A stretch of 64,000 nt of DNA from JBELHO01 sp042091375 (GTDB taxonomy: Bacteria > Pseudomonadota > Gammaproteobacteria > Enterobacterales > Alteromonadaceae). The stretch covers positions 62,001 through 126,000 of the forward strand of contig JBELHO010000001.1 in assembly GCA_042091375.1 (NCBI GenBank). The letters are read 5' to 3'. Shown piece by piece: positions 8,982 through 18,585 of the stretch; the first letter of the stretch is position 1; every line of letters begins with the position of its first letter. The translations under genes and the position numbers were made by a program. The notes beneath the pieces are model-generated. The model was not told where the DNA came from. It did no database searches and saw only the letters and a list, made by a program, of their open reading frames with translations.

Positions 8982-9725
8982 CTAGCAAGATGCTAATTGA
9001 AATGTTACCGGCTTATTGAGGTAACAATGTCCATTCTCAGCACAGGGCAACATAAATCGAATAGAATAACGCAGGGTATTGCCACTTACCGTTGGATAAA
9101 ATTCGGCATCATTGGACAATTGAATTCTCAGCAATAGCAGGCCGTCACCACTGTCTTGATAAAAGCCAGAATGACAGTTTATCTGGTGAAAAACCGCCTT
9201 TTGCCTGATACATTTCAGCACCAAATGTAAAGCTTGAGCAATATCTTCAAGTTTATTTAACCAGCCTGTAATATCGTCCTGTTGCGCTGATTGGTGACGA
9301 TTTAACCAGTATTTTAATTGCGGTAAATCAAAACTTGAACTGGCGCCTTGCAGGGCAAAGCGTTGTTTTAGGCTGGCGAGAAATTTATCGTTTTTCAATT
9401 GTTGCCACACTGGATTGACTGATTTTAATTGTGCAATTAGGGCAAGGGTTATGGTCAAATTGGCTTGTAAAACCTTATTGTCGACATTTGGCGCTTTAGA
9501 CCATAACAGCATGTTTTGCTCTAGCTTTTCTAACTCTTTAATAAGATCACCGCGCACGTCAGTGCGCTCAACAATATCTACAATAGCAAACAAGGCGGTG
9601 AAAAATACTTGATGACTAATACTGACTTTACTTTGCGAGCAGAATGCAGCTTGGCTGAATAATTGCTCAAGTTTGAGATAATTTCTGATCCGCTCATTAA
9701 GGGGGTGTTCGTACAAAGTTGACAT
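8982..9725 (-). CDS. zapD: Cell division protein ZapD
   Basis: ZapD (YacF) is a cytosolic Z-ring-associated protein that cross-links FtsZ protofilaments by binding the FtsZ C-terminal peptide. The 247-residue product matches the family in length and start (YEHPLNERIRNYLKLEQLF) and in the C-terminal beta region (SIRFMLPC). It is mostly alpha-helical, with no membrane segment. It lies between coaE and yacG, as in E. coli, and its presumed partner ftsZ is about 6 kb away in this window. Confidence 0.95.
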   Translation of the reverse strand: MSTLYEHPLNERIRNYLKLEQLFSQAAFCSQSKVSISHQVFFTALFAIVDIVERTDVRGDLIKELEKLEQNMLLWSKAPNVDNKVLQANLTITLALIAQLKSVNPVWQQLKNDKFLASLKQRFALQGASSSFDLPQLKYWLNRHQSAQQDDITGWLNKLEDIAQALHLVLKCIRQKAVFHQINCHSGFYQDSGDGLLLLRIQLSNDAEFYPTVSGNTLRYSIRFMLPCAENGHCYLNKPVTFQLASC

Positions 9726-9816
9726 GATATAAAAGCGTTCTTCTCTTCAATGTTAGTATACTAACGCTGGGACTAGGCAATGGCGAATTTTTTTCATTGG
9801 CTTAATAGTATAGGCA

Positions 9817-10440
9817 TTAGCCCGAACTATTAGCGGCAGACCTAGCCAGTTGTAAATATTTGTTATGCAGTATGGCAACCTTATCTGCCAGTGCGTTGCG
9901 ATCGCTAGCGTCGTTATTAATAACATCGTCAGCTCGGGTTAACCTTTGTGCACTGTTCACTTGGCTGGCAATAATGGCTTTTACTTCAGCCCGATTAGTA
10001 CCATCCCTCATTAAGGTGCGTTGTTCTTGTATTGCTGGGTCAATATCGATAATGAGTACCCGATCCACCAGTCGATCTAATTGATTTTCAATTAACAGCG
10101 GTGCGACTAATAGGCAATAGCTACTGTTACTCAGAGTTATCTCGGTTGTTATCGCTTGGCGAATAAGCGGGTGTAATAAGGCATTTAACCAAAGCCTGTG
10201 TTGCTCATTAGCAAAAATGAGCGAGCGTAAATAACCGCGGTTAAGTTGTCCATTTGGGGCAAGTACCTCGGCACCAAAATAATCGCTGATCGCCTGCAGC
10301 GCTAACGTTTTCGGTTTAACCACGTCTCTGGCAATCACATCGGCATCGATAATATCAATACTATATTGCGCAAATAAGTTGGCAACGGTAGTTTTTCCAC
10401 TGCCAATACCACCTGAAAGCCCTATAATATATTGGCTCAT
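9817..10440 (-). CDS. coaE: Dephospho-CoA kinase CoaE
   Basis: CoaE catalyses the last step of coenzyme A synthesis, ATP-dependent phosphorylation of the ribose 3'-hydroxyl of dephospho-CoA. The 207-residue protein starts with the P-loop GLSGGIGSGKTTVANLF (about 8-24), followed by the DADVIARDVV motif (about 33-42) and the LID region with QRTLMRDGTNRAE. Length and motifs fit the family. It lies 84 bases downstream of pilD on the same strand; the pilBCD-coaE linkage is common in gammaproteobacteria. Confidence 0.96.
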   Translation of the reverse strand: MSQYIIGLSGGIGSGKTTVANLFAQYSIDIIDADVIARDVVKPKTLALQAISDYFGAEVLAPNGQLNRGYLRSLIFANEQHRLWLNALLHPLIRQAITTEITLSNSSYCLLVAPLLIENQLDRLVDRVLIIDIDPAIQEQRTLMRDGTNRAEVKAIIASQVNSAQRLTRADDVINNDASDRNALADKVAILHNKYLQLARSAANSSG

Positions 10441-10524
10441 CTTATCGGTTTACCCTGTATTATCAGCACTAATAAATCCATCGGTGTTAAAATATCACTG
10501 AGTTGTGTTGGTTTTGCGGCATGG

Positions 10525-11424
10525 TTAAACTAATTGCTGCAAATACCATTGCCATATCGTTTCTCCCCACGTCAGGCAGATCCAACCAGAGATAGCTAAG
10601 TACGGGCCAAAAGGGATCACTTGTTGACGTTGATGACCTTTAAATACCATTAGTGAAATACCGACTATTGCGCCGACAGCTGATGCCATAAGGATCAACA
10701 GTGGCAACAGTTGCCAGCCGATCCAAGCACCGAACAAAGCAAATAATTTAAAATCACCATAACCCATGCCTTCTTTACCGGTGATTAATTTAAACAGCCA
10801 AAAAATACTATACAAACTCAGGTACCCCGCGATTGCGCCAATCACTGCTTGCTCAAGGGGGACAATAAGGCCATTGACATTGACTAGTAACCCTAACCAT
10901 AAAATGGGCAAAGTAATTTGATCAGGCAGGATCATCTGATCGAAATCAATCATGGTTAAACAAATTAATGCCCAAGTTAGGATCAGAATAAATAAGGTGA
11001 GAACACTTACTCCATACAGATAGGCAACGGTAAAACTCAATAGGGCAGTGGTTAATTCCACTAATGGATAACGCGCAGAGATCGGGTGTTGACAATGGCC
11101 ACATTTACCGCGCAGAAACAGCCAGCTCAACAGGGGAATATTCTGATAAAAACGGATCGGTTGCTGGCAATGCGGGCAGCTCGAAGCCGGTGTTGACAGG
11201 GTCAGTAAAGGTTGTTGCTGTTGTTGGTTTTTTTGTTGTGTGGAAGGGGGTAATTCATCGGCTAAAAACTCCCTGCATTCTAGGGTCCACTGTTGTTCTA
11301 ATATTTTCGGTAGTCGATAAATGACCACATTCAAAAAGCTACCTATCACCAATGAAAATATAACAACTGTGCATAAAAAGCTTGATGGGTATAACTGAAA
11401 TAGTAACGAAATATCTGCAAACAC
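10525..11424 (-). CDS. pilD: Prepilin peptidase / N-methyltransferase PilD
   Basis: PilD is the membrane aspartic protease that cleaves the leader of type IV pilins and type II secretion pseudopilins and methylates the new N-terminus. The 299-residue protein has a first membrane segment (about 14-36), a cytosolic zinc domain with CPHC and CGHC pairs, and six or so further membrane helices. The two catalytic aspartate motifs look intact: DFDQMILPD and GMGYGDFKL. The start codon is GTG at 11424, preceded by AGGTT. Its substrate PilA is encoded about 3.5 kb upstream, after pilB and pilC. Confidence 0.96.
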   Translation of the reverse strand: MFADISLLFQLYPSSFLCTVVIFSLVIGSFLNVVIYRLPKILEQQWTLECREFLADELPPSTQQKNQQQQQPLLTLSTPASSCPHCQQPIRFYQNIPLLSWLFLRGKCGHCQHPISARYPLVELTTALLSFTVAYLYGVSVLTLFILILTWALICLTMIDFDQMILPDQITLPILWLGLLVNVNGLIVPLEQAVIGAIAGYLSLYSIFWLFKLITGKEGMGYGDFKLFALFGAWIGWQLLPLLILMASAVGAIVGISLMVFKGHQRQQVIPFGPYLAISGWICLTWGETIWQWYLQQLV

Positions 11425-11602
11425 GAAGAACCTACTTTGTATAAGAGTGTGAAACCAACCTAGATTGACTTAGTTCAATTCTGTGCCAATTGAGTTGAAT
11501 GTAATAATTAAACACAGAACCAGCTTAACATTGATAGTAATTGCACAGCATCAAGCCAATCGTGATCGCTGTTTTGCTATGCCTGAACTGCATTATTTTG
11601 GG

Positions 11603-12853
11603 CTATACTACCATACCTATTTGGAATATAGGTAAATACATGGCAATAATCAAACCGCCTATGACCACGCCTAGTACAGCCATGATCAACGGTTCTAATA
11701 GGCTAGTTAATGAATCTACGGCGTTGTCTACTTGTTGCTCATAGACAGTGGCAACTTTGGCTAGCATATCATCTAAAGCCCCTGATTCTTCACCAATAGC
11801 CACCATTTGAATGACCATATCAGGAAAAATATTCCCACTGCGCATTGCTAAGTTCATTTGCATACCTGAAGAAACTTCTGCACGTATATCTAAAATCACA
11901 TCGCGAAACACCGCATTACCGGAAGCACCAGCAGCTGATTCAAGGGCGTCAGGCAAAGGTACCCCAGCAGCAAATGTTGTTGATAAGGTACGGGCATAAC
12001 GAGCAACCGCGGCTTTTCGCAATAAATCACCAATCACGGGTAATTTCAAAATGTGTTTATCGACATTATCGCGAAACGCTTGACTGTTTAAATGGGCTTT
12101 TTTAAACAGGTAACCAGCAATAAACATAGCGGCTAAGGCAAAATACCAATAGGCTTGCATAAAATTGGATAGGCCGACAACAAATAAAGTAAAGGCAGGT
12201 AATTCAGCACCAAAACTGGCAAAAATCTCCTGGAATACCGGCACTACAAAAATAAGTAAAATAGAGGTTACTATAGCGGCAATAACCAACACGGCAATAG
12301 GGTAAGTTAAGGCTTTTTTGATCTTAGCTTTTAATGCTTCGGCTTTTTCTTTGTATGTTGCGATGCGTTCATAAATGGTTTCAAGGGCTCCCGATTGCTC
12401 ACCAGAATGCACCAGATCACAATATAAATCGTCAAAGTGTTGCGGGTGGTCGCGCAAACATTCAGACAGTGGAATACCCGTTTGTAACTTGTTGCCAATA
12501 TCCCCTAGTAATCTTTGCATATTAGCGTTGCTATCACTTTTGCCTATCATCTCTATGGTTTGCACCAGTGGCACACCGGCAGTGAGCATAGTGGCTATTT
12601 GTCGAGTAATAGTGGCAATGTCGGCTGGGGTAATTTTCTTGTCACCGCCTAACCCAAATAAAGGCTGACTTTTTTTCTTAACTTTACCTGGGGTCACTCC
12701 TTGCTTGCGCAATTGGGCTTTGACTTCTAGTACACTGACGGCTGACAGCTCACCAGACACTTTTTTGCCTTTGCGATTAAGTCCATGCCATTCAAATACT
12801 TGCAATACCTTAACTTTGGCTACTTTTGTTTTACTTGCTGTTATTGTTGCCAT
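11603..12853 (-). CDS. pilC: Type IV pilus inner-membrane platform protein PilC
   Basis: PilC (GspF family) is the inner-membrane platform that couples the PilB motor to pilin insertion. The 416-residue protein has two T2SSF domains: residues about 80-205, ending in membrane helix ALTYPIAVLVIAAIVTSIL, and about 282-405, ending in the helix PLIMAVLGVVIGGLIIAM. A central helix pair lies near 220-265. The family sequence LRDHPQHFDDLYCDLVHSGE is readable. It follows pilB by 56 bases and precedes pilD by 178 bases; a longer gap of that kind may hold a secondary promoter. Confidence 0.96.
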   Translation of the reverse strand: MATITASKTKVAKVKVLQVFEWHGLNRKGKKVSGELSAVSVLEVKAQLRKQGVTPGKVKKKSQPLFGLGGDKKITPADIATITRQIATMLTAGVPLVQTIEMIGKSDSNANMQRLLGDIGNKLQTGIPLSECLRDHPQHFDDLYCDLVHSGEQSGALETIYERIATYKEKAEALKAKIKKALTYPIAVLVIAAIVTSILLIFVVPVFQEIFASFGAELPAFTLFVVGLSNFMQAYWYFALAAMFIAGYLFKKAHLNSQAFRDNVDKHILKLPVIGDLLRKAAVARYARTLSTTFAAGVPLPDALESAAGASGNAVFRDVILDIRAEVSSGMQMNLAMRSGNIFPDMVIQMVAIGEESGALDDMLAKVATVYEQQVDNAVDSLTSLLEPLIMAVLGVVIGGLIIAMYLPIFQIGMVV

Positions 12854-12909
12854 AAATCGCTCAAAATATATGATTGTATTTATAGTAGCTCAGTCTGTTA
12901 AAACACAGA

Positions 12910-14616
12910 TCAAGCACTAGTGACTCGGTTAATTTCTGCTAAACTAGTGACGCCTTGCATGGCTTTTTTTATACCTGACTGGCGTAAATTATTAAAGCCT
13001 TCTTTTTGACATTGCGCGGCAATATCAAGGGAATTTCCGCCGGCCATAATGATACTGGCGGTTGCTTCACTTATTTTAATGACTTCGTAAATACCTACTC
13101 GGCCCTTATAACCACCGGTGCATTGATTACAGCCGTTGGGTTTGTACAAGGTAAATTGGCCGAATTCGCTTGCTGGGAAACCTTGTTCTAGCAATTCTTT
13201 TTCAGGCAACTGCTCTTCGGTTTTGCAATGTGTGCACAACCGTCGCGCTAGTCGTTGCGCAATAATAATACTAACGGAACTAGCGACATTATACGAAGGA
13301 ACGCCCATGTTAAGCAGGCGTGTTAAGGTTTCTGCGGCTGAGTTAGTATGAAGTGTCGACAGCACTAAATGTCCGGTCTGCGCTGCTTTGATAGCAATTT
13401 CAGCAGTTTCTAAATCTCGAATTTCACCAACCATGACAATATCGGGATCTTGGCGAAGAAAAGAGCGCAATGCACTGGGAAAGCTCAAACCGGCTTTGGT
13501 ATTAATCTGTACTTGGTTAATGCCTTCTAAATTGATTTCAACCGGATCCTCAGCGGTAGAAATATTGCGTTCTTGAGTATTGAGAATATTCAAGCCGGTA
13601 TACAGGGAAACGGTTTTACCAGAGCCGGTTGGTCCGGTGACTAAAATCATTCCTTGTGGACGAGCAAGGGCATCGGTGTATATTTGTTTTTGGTCGCTGT
13701 CATAACCGAGCATATCAATGCCTAGCATGGCACTGGACGAATCGAGGATACGCATCACGATTTTTTCGCCCCACATGGTAGGCAAGGTGCTGACTCGGAA
13801 GTCTATGGATTTCTTTTTAGATAGGGCAAGTTTAATACGACCATCCTGCGGTACTCTTCTTTCGGCAATATCTAATTTGGCCATTACTTTCAATCTTGCT
13901 GCCATTCTCGCCGCCAGAGATATTGGCGGTTTAGCTATTTCGGCTAAAATACCGTCGATGCGAAAGCGAATGCGATAACTTTTTTCATAGGGCTCAAAAT
14001 GTAAATCAGAGGCGCCTTTTCTGATCGCATCTAACAAAATCTTATTGATATAGACCACGATTGGTGCGTCTTCTTTATCGCCAGCAGCAGGCGACTCGTC
14101 GTCAACACGCTCTTCTTGGACATCAATGCCCGACAATTCTTCGGTATCAATATCACTGATATCTAAACTGCTGTCTTCGTGTTCAAATACCCGTTCAATG
14201 CAGTCGTGTAAGCTTTTCTCGTCAGCTAAAATCAGTTCGGTGCTATAGCCAGTATTAAATTGAATGGCTTCTAAGGCGTCTAGGTTGGTGGGATCCGACA
14301 TGGCAACGAATAACACTTTACCGCGCAAAAACAAAGGTAAAGCATGATGCTGGCGGATCAGTTTCTCATTGCGAATACCATCGGGAATTAATGAGATGTC
14401 AAAAGCTTGAAGATCAAGCAGCGAGTGACCAAAACTATTGGCTAAAGTCGCAGCAACTAGCTTGGCATCTAAGTTTTTATCTTCAATTAAGTAACGCACA
14501 AAAGGCTTGGATTGATGCACAAACTCAGCGCTGATCTGCTGTGCCATTTCACCAGAAACTATTTGCTGTTTTGATAATGCCGACAACACACTAGAACGTT
14601 GATGAAGCCCTTTCAT
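12910..14616 (-). CDS. pilB: Type IV pilus assembly ATPase PilB
   Basis: PilB is the hexameric extension motor of type IVa pili. The 568-residue protein has an N-terminal GspE/MshEN domain (about 1-170) and a catalytic domain with Walker A GPTGSGKTVSLYTGL (about 327-341), the Asp box, Walker B DPDIVMVGEIRD (about 392-403), a His box TGHLVLSTLHTNSA and a zinc site CTHCK...CNQC near 460-500. It has its own upstream region, separated from pilA by a terminator, so pilBCD is probably a separate transcript. No retraction ATPase pilT is in the window. Confidence 0.97.
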   Translation of the reverse strand: MKGLHQRSSVLSALSKQQIVSGEMAQQISAEFVHQSKPFVRYLIEDKNLDAKLVAATLANSFGHSLLDLQAFDISLIPDGIRNEKLIRQHHALPLFLRGKVLFVAMSDPTNLDALEAIQFNTGYSTELILADEKSLHDCIERVFEHEDSSLDISDIDTEELSGIDVQEERVDDESPAAGDKEDAPIVVYINKILLDAIRKGASDLHFEPYEKSYRIRFRIDGILAEIAKPPISLAARMAARLKVMAKLDIAERRVPQDGRIKLALSKKKSIDFRVSTLPTMWGEKIVMRILDSSSAMLGIDMLGYDSDQKQIYTDALARPQGMILVTGPTGSGKTVSLYTGLNILNTQERNISTAEDPVEINLEGINQVQINTKAGLSFPSALRSFLRQDPDIVMVGEIRDLETAEIAIKAAQTGHLVLSTLHTNSAAETLTRLLNMGVPSYNVASSVSIIIAQRLARRLCTHCKTEEQLPEKELLEQGFPASEFGQFTLYKPNGCNQCTGGYKGRVGIYEVIKISEATASIIMAGGNSLDIAAQCQKEGFNNLRQSGIKKAMQGVTSLAEINRVTSA

Positions 14617-14693
14617 AATGCCTCGTTGACAGTTATTTCAATTAAAATCATATGGCAGTGTAACGCATTTGTTATGGGGATACAGAAAAAAAT

Positions 14694-14721
14694 AAAAAAG
14701 CTCCAAAAGGAGCTTTTTTTT
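14694..14721 (-). terminator. Terminator after pilA, before pilB
   Basis: AAAAAAGCTCC / GGAGCTTTTTT with an AAAA loop lies 22 bases beyond the pilA stop on the minus strand and is followed on that strand by further T-rich sequence. It is also T-rich on the plus strand, so it could act in both directions. It uncouples the abundant pilin transcript from pilBCD. Confidence 0.88.
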
Positions 14722-14742
14722 AAGTTGTTTTTTTAAATGTAG

Positions 14743-15320
14743 TTAACATAATTCAGCATTGGTGCAAGTGGCTGCCCATGCAGATATTGCTGCACCATTG
14801 CCTCCACCAGTGGGGGTTAATACATAAGTGTCAGTGGCTACAATTCCTTTGAATGGCGTGGGAGTAACTGTGATCACACCATCGGCAACAGCAATCGAAG
14901 CTACGGCTTGCGTTGCCGTAGTAGCAGGTATGCCATTGGTACCTAAATCACAATCGGCCATAGCATTCGTTAATGAACAAACCTCTATTGCTGCCTTGTA
15001 AGGCGTAGTGGCTAAAATAACCTCAGAGTAAGCGGCCTTTTTGGTATAGGTTTGGTAAGCAGGTAAAGCTACTGCCGCTAAAATACCAATAATCGCCACC
15101 ACGATCATTAATTCAATTAAAGTAAAACCACGGTTGTTTGTTCTAGTTTGTAATANNNNNNNNNNNNNNNNNNNNNNNNNNNNNNNNNNNNNNNNNNNNN
15201 NNNNNNNNNNNNNNNNNNNNNNNNNNNNNNNNNNNNNNNNNNNNNNNNNNNNNNNACGATCATTAATTCAATTAAAGTAAAACCACGGTTGTTTGTTCTA
15301 GTTTGTAATATTTGTTTCAT
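14743..15320 (-). CDS. pilA: Type IV major pilin PilA (split by an artefactual gap)
   Basis: This encodes a type IVa pilin. Read on the minus strand, the leader MKQILQTRTNNRG precedes the cleavage and methylation site FTLIELM, followed by the hydrophobic helix IVVAIIGILAAVALPAYQ and a globular part with cysteines near 62 and 71 and in CTNAELC at the end (probable disulfide D-region). The frame is interrupted by 100 Ns whose flanks are identical for 55 bases. Removing the Ns and one flank gives 423 bases, an intact 140-residue pilin. The ATG at 15320 is preferred over one at 15335 because GGA lies upstream of it and the leader is shorter. Confidence 0.93.
15156..15255. other. Assembly gap of 100 Ns inside pilA
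   Basis: One hundred Ns are flanked by an identical 55-base sequence at 15101-15155 and 15256-15310. The second copy breaks the pilin frame (155 extra bases), whereas collapsing the copies restores it. The gap is therefore best read as an unmerged contig overlap with no missing sequence. Confidence 0.95.
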
Positions 15321-15516
15321 AATAAGTATTTCCATACGATTTATTACGGGGGCTTCGCTTATATTGCGTCATAAATTCTAAAATGTAAAATATTGTTGGT
15401 TATTTTTTTGAAAATTTGTACAAAAATTTTCGATAAATAACTATTTACTATTTTGTTGTGTGAATTTTATGCGTTTTTAGTTTGTATTGTAGGCTTAGCG
15501 CTTTTATTCACTTGGC

Positions 15517-16416
15517 TTATACAAAACGCATCGATAAATCCACCGCTTGAATGTGTTTGGTGAGGGCGCCGACTGAAATATAATCGACCCCCGCTTGGGC
15601 AAAAGCAGTTAAGGTATCGAGGGACATGTTGCCAGACACTTCTAATTTAGTTTGCCCTGCGGCGATCTCGTCGCGCAATGCAACCGCTTGTTCAATCATC
15701 GATGGGCTAAAATTGTCTAGCATCACAATATCTGCTTGTGCGCTTAGTGCTTGTTGTAATTCATCGAGGCTTTCTACTTCTACTTCCACTGTTTTGTTAG
15801 GGTGATTGTGTTTGGCTTGGGCAATTGCTGGCACTATGCCCCGACAAGCGGCGATGTGATTTTCTTTGATCAAAAAGGCATCGAATAACCCAATGCGGTG
15901 ATTCGTACCGCCGCCACAGCTAACTGCGAACTTTTGTGCACTGCGCAACCCAGGTAGGGTTTTTCTGGTATCGAGTAATTGCGTTGTCGTACCCGATAAA
16001 CATTCAACGTATTGATTAGTCACTGTGGCTGTTGCTGATAGGGTTTGTAAAAAGTTCAGAGCTGTTCTTTCACCGGTTAATAAAATACGCGCATTTCCCG
16101 ACAATTCAAACAAGGTGGTATTGGCTTTAACCACTTGCCCATCAGTAACAAACCAAGTGATTTTTGTCGCCTGTTCACCGGTTAAACCGAATAGCCGATC
16201 CAGTTGCACAAATACTTGATTAACCCATTCTACGCCGCAAATGACACAGTTATCTCTGCTGATCACTTGTGCTAGTGCAACATTTTCTACCGGTATTAGT
16301 TCAGCGGTGATGTCTTGGCACTGGTTTAAATCAAGTTCGCCGGTTGTGCCCAGATCTTCACACAAAGCCCAGTTGACGGTCGTGGCAATGTCCTGTTGTA
16401 ATGAGGTGGATAACAT
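15517..16416 (-). CDS. nadC: Nicotinate-nucleotide pyrophosphorylase (quinolinate phosphoribosyltransferase)
   Basis: NadC converts quinolinate and PRPP to nicotinate mononucleotide in de novo NAD synthesis. The product has the N-terminal QPRTase domain and the catalytic barrel with LDTRKTLPGLR (about 140-150), CGGGTNHRIGLFDAFLIKENH (about 160-180), VEVESLDE and the phosphate-binding end VSGNMSLDTL...ISVGALTKH. The frame opens with TTG at 16419, but the ATG at 16416 with an upstream AAAGAGAA is preferred, giving 299 residues. It lies 48 bases after the retropepsin gene on the same strand and is divergent from ampD, a conserved neighbour. Confidence 0.96.
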   Translation of the reverse strand: MLSTSLQQDIATTVNWALCEDLGTTGELDLNQCQDITAELIPVENVALAQVISRDNCVICGVEWVNQVFVQLDRLFGLTGEQATKITWFVTDGQVVKANTTLFELSGNARILLTGERTALNFLQTLSATATVTNQYVECLSGTTTQLLDTRKTLPGLRSAQKFAVSCGGGTNHRIGLFDAFLIKENHIAACRGIVPAIAQAKHNHPNKTVEVEVESLDELQQALSAQADIVMLDNFSPSMIEQAVALRDEIAAGQTKLEVSGNMSLDTLTAFAQAGVDYISVGALTKHIQAVDLSMRFV

Positions 16417-16464
16417 CAATTATAATTCTCTTTTTAAGTTTCTGTGAACACAACAACAGTGAAG

Positions 16465-16983
16465 TTATTGCTTGCGCAGGGTTAACTGTTTACCTGATTG
16501 ACTAAACTCTACTTGTTTTAAAGCACTCATTCCCAACAGGATCTCGTTGGCTTTAAAGCCGGGGTTTATACTAGCATCAACATCGTACAAATAAATAGCG
16601 CCGATGCTAAGTTGCTCTAGTTTGGTTTGATACACTTTAACTGGGCCATTGGCCGTTTGGGCAATACCAGCTCCATATCGCTGTAAGCCAAGTGTATTGG
16701 CTATGTGTAATGGAATTGATACATTGGTGGCGCCAGTATCTAACAAAAAAGTCACTTCTGTCTCATTTATGGTGCCAGTGGTTAAATAATGGCCTTGCTT
16801 GTTTTGCAGTAGCCTAACTTCAACTTGGCCATCAGCATTAATTGCATTGACCGGTTGAGTGTTCGGGTTCCATTGATATTCAAGTACATCTTGAAAAATA
16901 AATACTAATAGCGCAAAAGCGATCAACCAAGCGATCCACACAAAATATTTAGCTAGGGATATGGTCTGCTCCGATGTTTTCAT
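16465..16983 (-). CDS. Retropepsin-like aspartic protease, membrane anchored
   Basis: The 172-residue protein resembles the TIGR02281/clan AA family of single-domain aspartic proteases. It has one N-terminal membrane helix (about 13-31, FVWIAWLIAFALLVFIF) and a periplasmic domain with the catalytic signature FLLDTGATNVSIP (about 79-91), then the GANQTANG-like flap region (GIAQTANGPVKVY) and the second family motif EILLGMSALKQVEF. A homodimer would be needed to build an active site with two aspartates. It is probably co-transcribed with nadC. Its physiological substrate is not known to me. Confidence 0.85.
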   Translation of the reverse strand: MKTSEQTISLAKYFVWIAWLIAFALLVFIFQDVLEYQWNPNTQPVNAINADGQVEVRLLQNKQGHYLTTGTINETEVTFLLDTGATNVSIPLHIANTLGLQRYGAGIAQTANGPVKVYQTKLEQLSIGAIYLYDVDASINPGFKANEILLGMSALKQVEFSQSGKQLTLRKQ

Positions 16984-17093
16984 TGTGCTTGCTTTACAGT
17001 CATGGGTAATATGTTCAGTTTACAATGGTTCCATTGATAACGCACATTGTATTATTATGGCGTGGATCTCTGCAAAAATTTATTTAGGTAACG

Positions 17094-17648
17094 ATGAAAA
17101 TAAAAAATGGTTGGTTACTTGGGGAAAAGCAGATCGTTTCTCCCCATTTTGATGCGCGCACTGACAAGCAGGCAATTCGCTTGCTGGTCATTCACAATAT
17201 TTCCTTACCTGCAGGGCATTTTGGTGGTGATCATATTTCCGACTTATTCACTGGTCAGCTTGATTGTGACGCTCACCCGTCTTTTAATTGCCTGAAAAAT
17301 TTGCGCGTTTCAGCACATTGTTTAATTAGGCGCGACGGTGAAATTATTCAATACGTTGGTTTTGATGATCGCGCTTGGCATGCTGGTGTTTCTCAATACC
17401 AAGGCGTTAGCGCTTGCAATGACTTTTCTATTGGCATCGAACTCGAAGGGACTGATTGCATTCCTTATACCGAAATCCAGTATCAACAACTCAGTCGTTT
17501 AACTGCGTGTATTAATCATCAATACCCCGAAATAGGCGACAATATTGTTGGTCATTGTGATATTGCCCCACAAAGAAAAACCGATCCAGGACAAGTATTT
17601 GACTGGTCACTGTACAAAACACTGTTAAAACAACAGAGTAAGCTATAA
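17094..17648 (+). CDS. ampD: 1,6-anhydro-N-acetylmuramyl-L-alanine amidase AmpD
   Basis: AmpD is the cytosolic zinc amidase that removes the peptide from 1,6-anhydroMurNAc during muropeptide recycling; its loss derepresses ampC in enterobacteria. The 184-residue protein has the Amidase_2 domain with zinc ligands in LLVIHNISLP (His about 34), GHCDIAPQRKTDPG (His and Asp near 154-164) and the family motifs HCLIRRDGEI, RAWHAGVSQYQG and CNDFSIGIELEG. No signal peptide is present. It is divergent from the retropepsin-nadC pair and is followed by ampE 61 bases later. Confidence 0.96.
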   Translation: MKIKNGWLLGEKQIVSPHFDARTDKQAIRLLVIHNISLPAGHFGGDHISDLFTGQLDCDAHPSFNCLKNLRVSAHCLIRRDGEIIQYVGFDDRAWHAGVSQYQGVSACNDFSIGIELEGTDCIPYTEIQYQQLSRLTACINHQYPEIGDNIVGHCDIAPQRKTDPGQVFDWSLYKTLLKQQSKL

Positions 17649-17709
17649 AGTAGTTGCTATACTGATAGTTTGATTGATATTTTGTTGTTCAATTATTTTA
17701 GGAAATACC

Positions 17710-18585
17710 ATGAGCCTAATAAGTTTATTACTTGCCCTTGCCGCAGAGCGTTACTTATCAACGCCTTTATGGCAATTCAATGAATACTATCGGCGCTATC
17801 AAAGGCTATTCTCACAATTCAAATTAGACAATACTGCTAGCTTGTCGCATCTACTATTTATTATTTTGCCGGTGATAATTTGTTATTTACTGCTCAGTAT
17901 AGTGAGTAATGGTTTACTACATTTTGTGCTCTCAACGTTAGTGTTAATGGTTTGTTTTGGTTGCGCTGGCTCACGAGCTATTTATAAAAAATATCTGATG
18001 TCGGCGTTTCGCGGTGAGACAGCGCAGTGTGAGGACTATTACCAGCAATTACTGACGAGCAAAAATTTACCTGACTTGGGCTTTGGACAAACACTGATCT
18101 GGCTTAATTATCGCTACTTTATTGCTGTTATGTTGTTTTTTATGGTTTTTGGGGCGCCTGGTGCACTGTTTTATCGGTTGTTAACTAAGATAGACGAAGA
18201 GGCCTGCGGGGCTGTTGCCGAGGGTGATGCCATCGAAGCAGATACACAAATCGATGATAGCCGTGAACTATTGTCAAATCGCGCCGAATGGTCTCAACAG
18301 CTGTTATTTTGGCTTGACTGGTTGCCCTGCAGAGTGGTGGCTTTTGGCTATATGTTAGTGGGGCATTTTTCTAAAGCCCTACCCGTGTGGTTAGAAAATT
18401 TATTCGATGTTACTAAGGCTCCTCAGCATATATTGATCACTGTTGCCGAAAAGTCTGAGGACTTCATGATTGACGAGGACGACTGTACCGCAGAGCCTTG
18501 TTTGTTAGTGCGTTTAGGTAAGCGGACTCTTTTGTTGTGTTTAGCTTTTATCGCTATTTTAATATTGACTGGGGTGATCAGCTAA
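17710..18585 (+). CDS. ampE: Regulatory signalling membrane protein AmpE
   Basis: AmpE is an inner-membrane protein of the CobD/CbiB-like superfamily, historically linked to beta-lactamase regulation with AmpD. The preferred ATG at 17710 has TTTTAGGAAA upstream and starts MSLISLLLALAAERYLSTPLWQF, the family N-terminus; a TTG-initiated extension from 17674 is unlikely. The 291-residue product has membrane segments near 50-70, 75-92, 140-165 and 270-289. The acidic stretch near 170-190 (EEACGAVAEGDAIEAD) lies between membrane segments. The order ampD-ampE-pdhR is the same as in E. coli, but aroP, which separates ampE and pdhR there, is absent. Confidence 0.92.
   Translation: MSLISLLLALAAERYLSTPLWQFNEYYRRYQRLFSQFKLDNTASLSHLLFIILPVIICYLLLSIVSNGLLHFVLSTLVLMVCFGCAGSRAIYKKYLMSAFRGETAQCEDYYQQLLTSKNLPDLGFGQTLIWLNYRYFIAVMLFFMVFGAPGALFYRLLTKIDEEACGAVAEGDAIEADTQIDDSRELLSNRAEWSQQLLFWLDWLPCRVVAFGYMLVGHFSKALPVWLENLFDVTKAPQHILITVAEKSEDFMIDEDDCTAEPCLLVRLGKRTLLLCLAFIAILILTGVIS

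Noticed and set aside
15117..15335. Separate truncated pilin gene or pilin duplication
   Set aside because: The second copy of the leader-coding sequence is exactly 55 bases and abuts Ns. It is an assembly overlap, not a duplicated gene.
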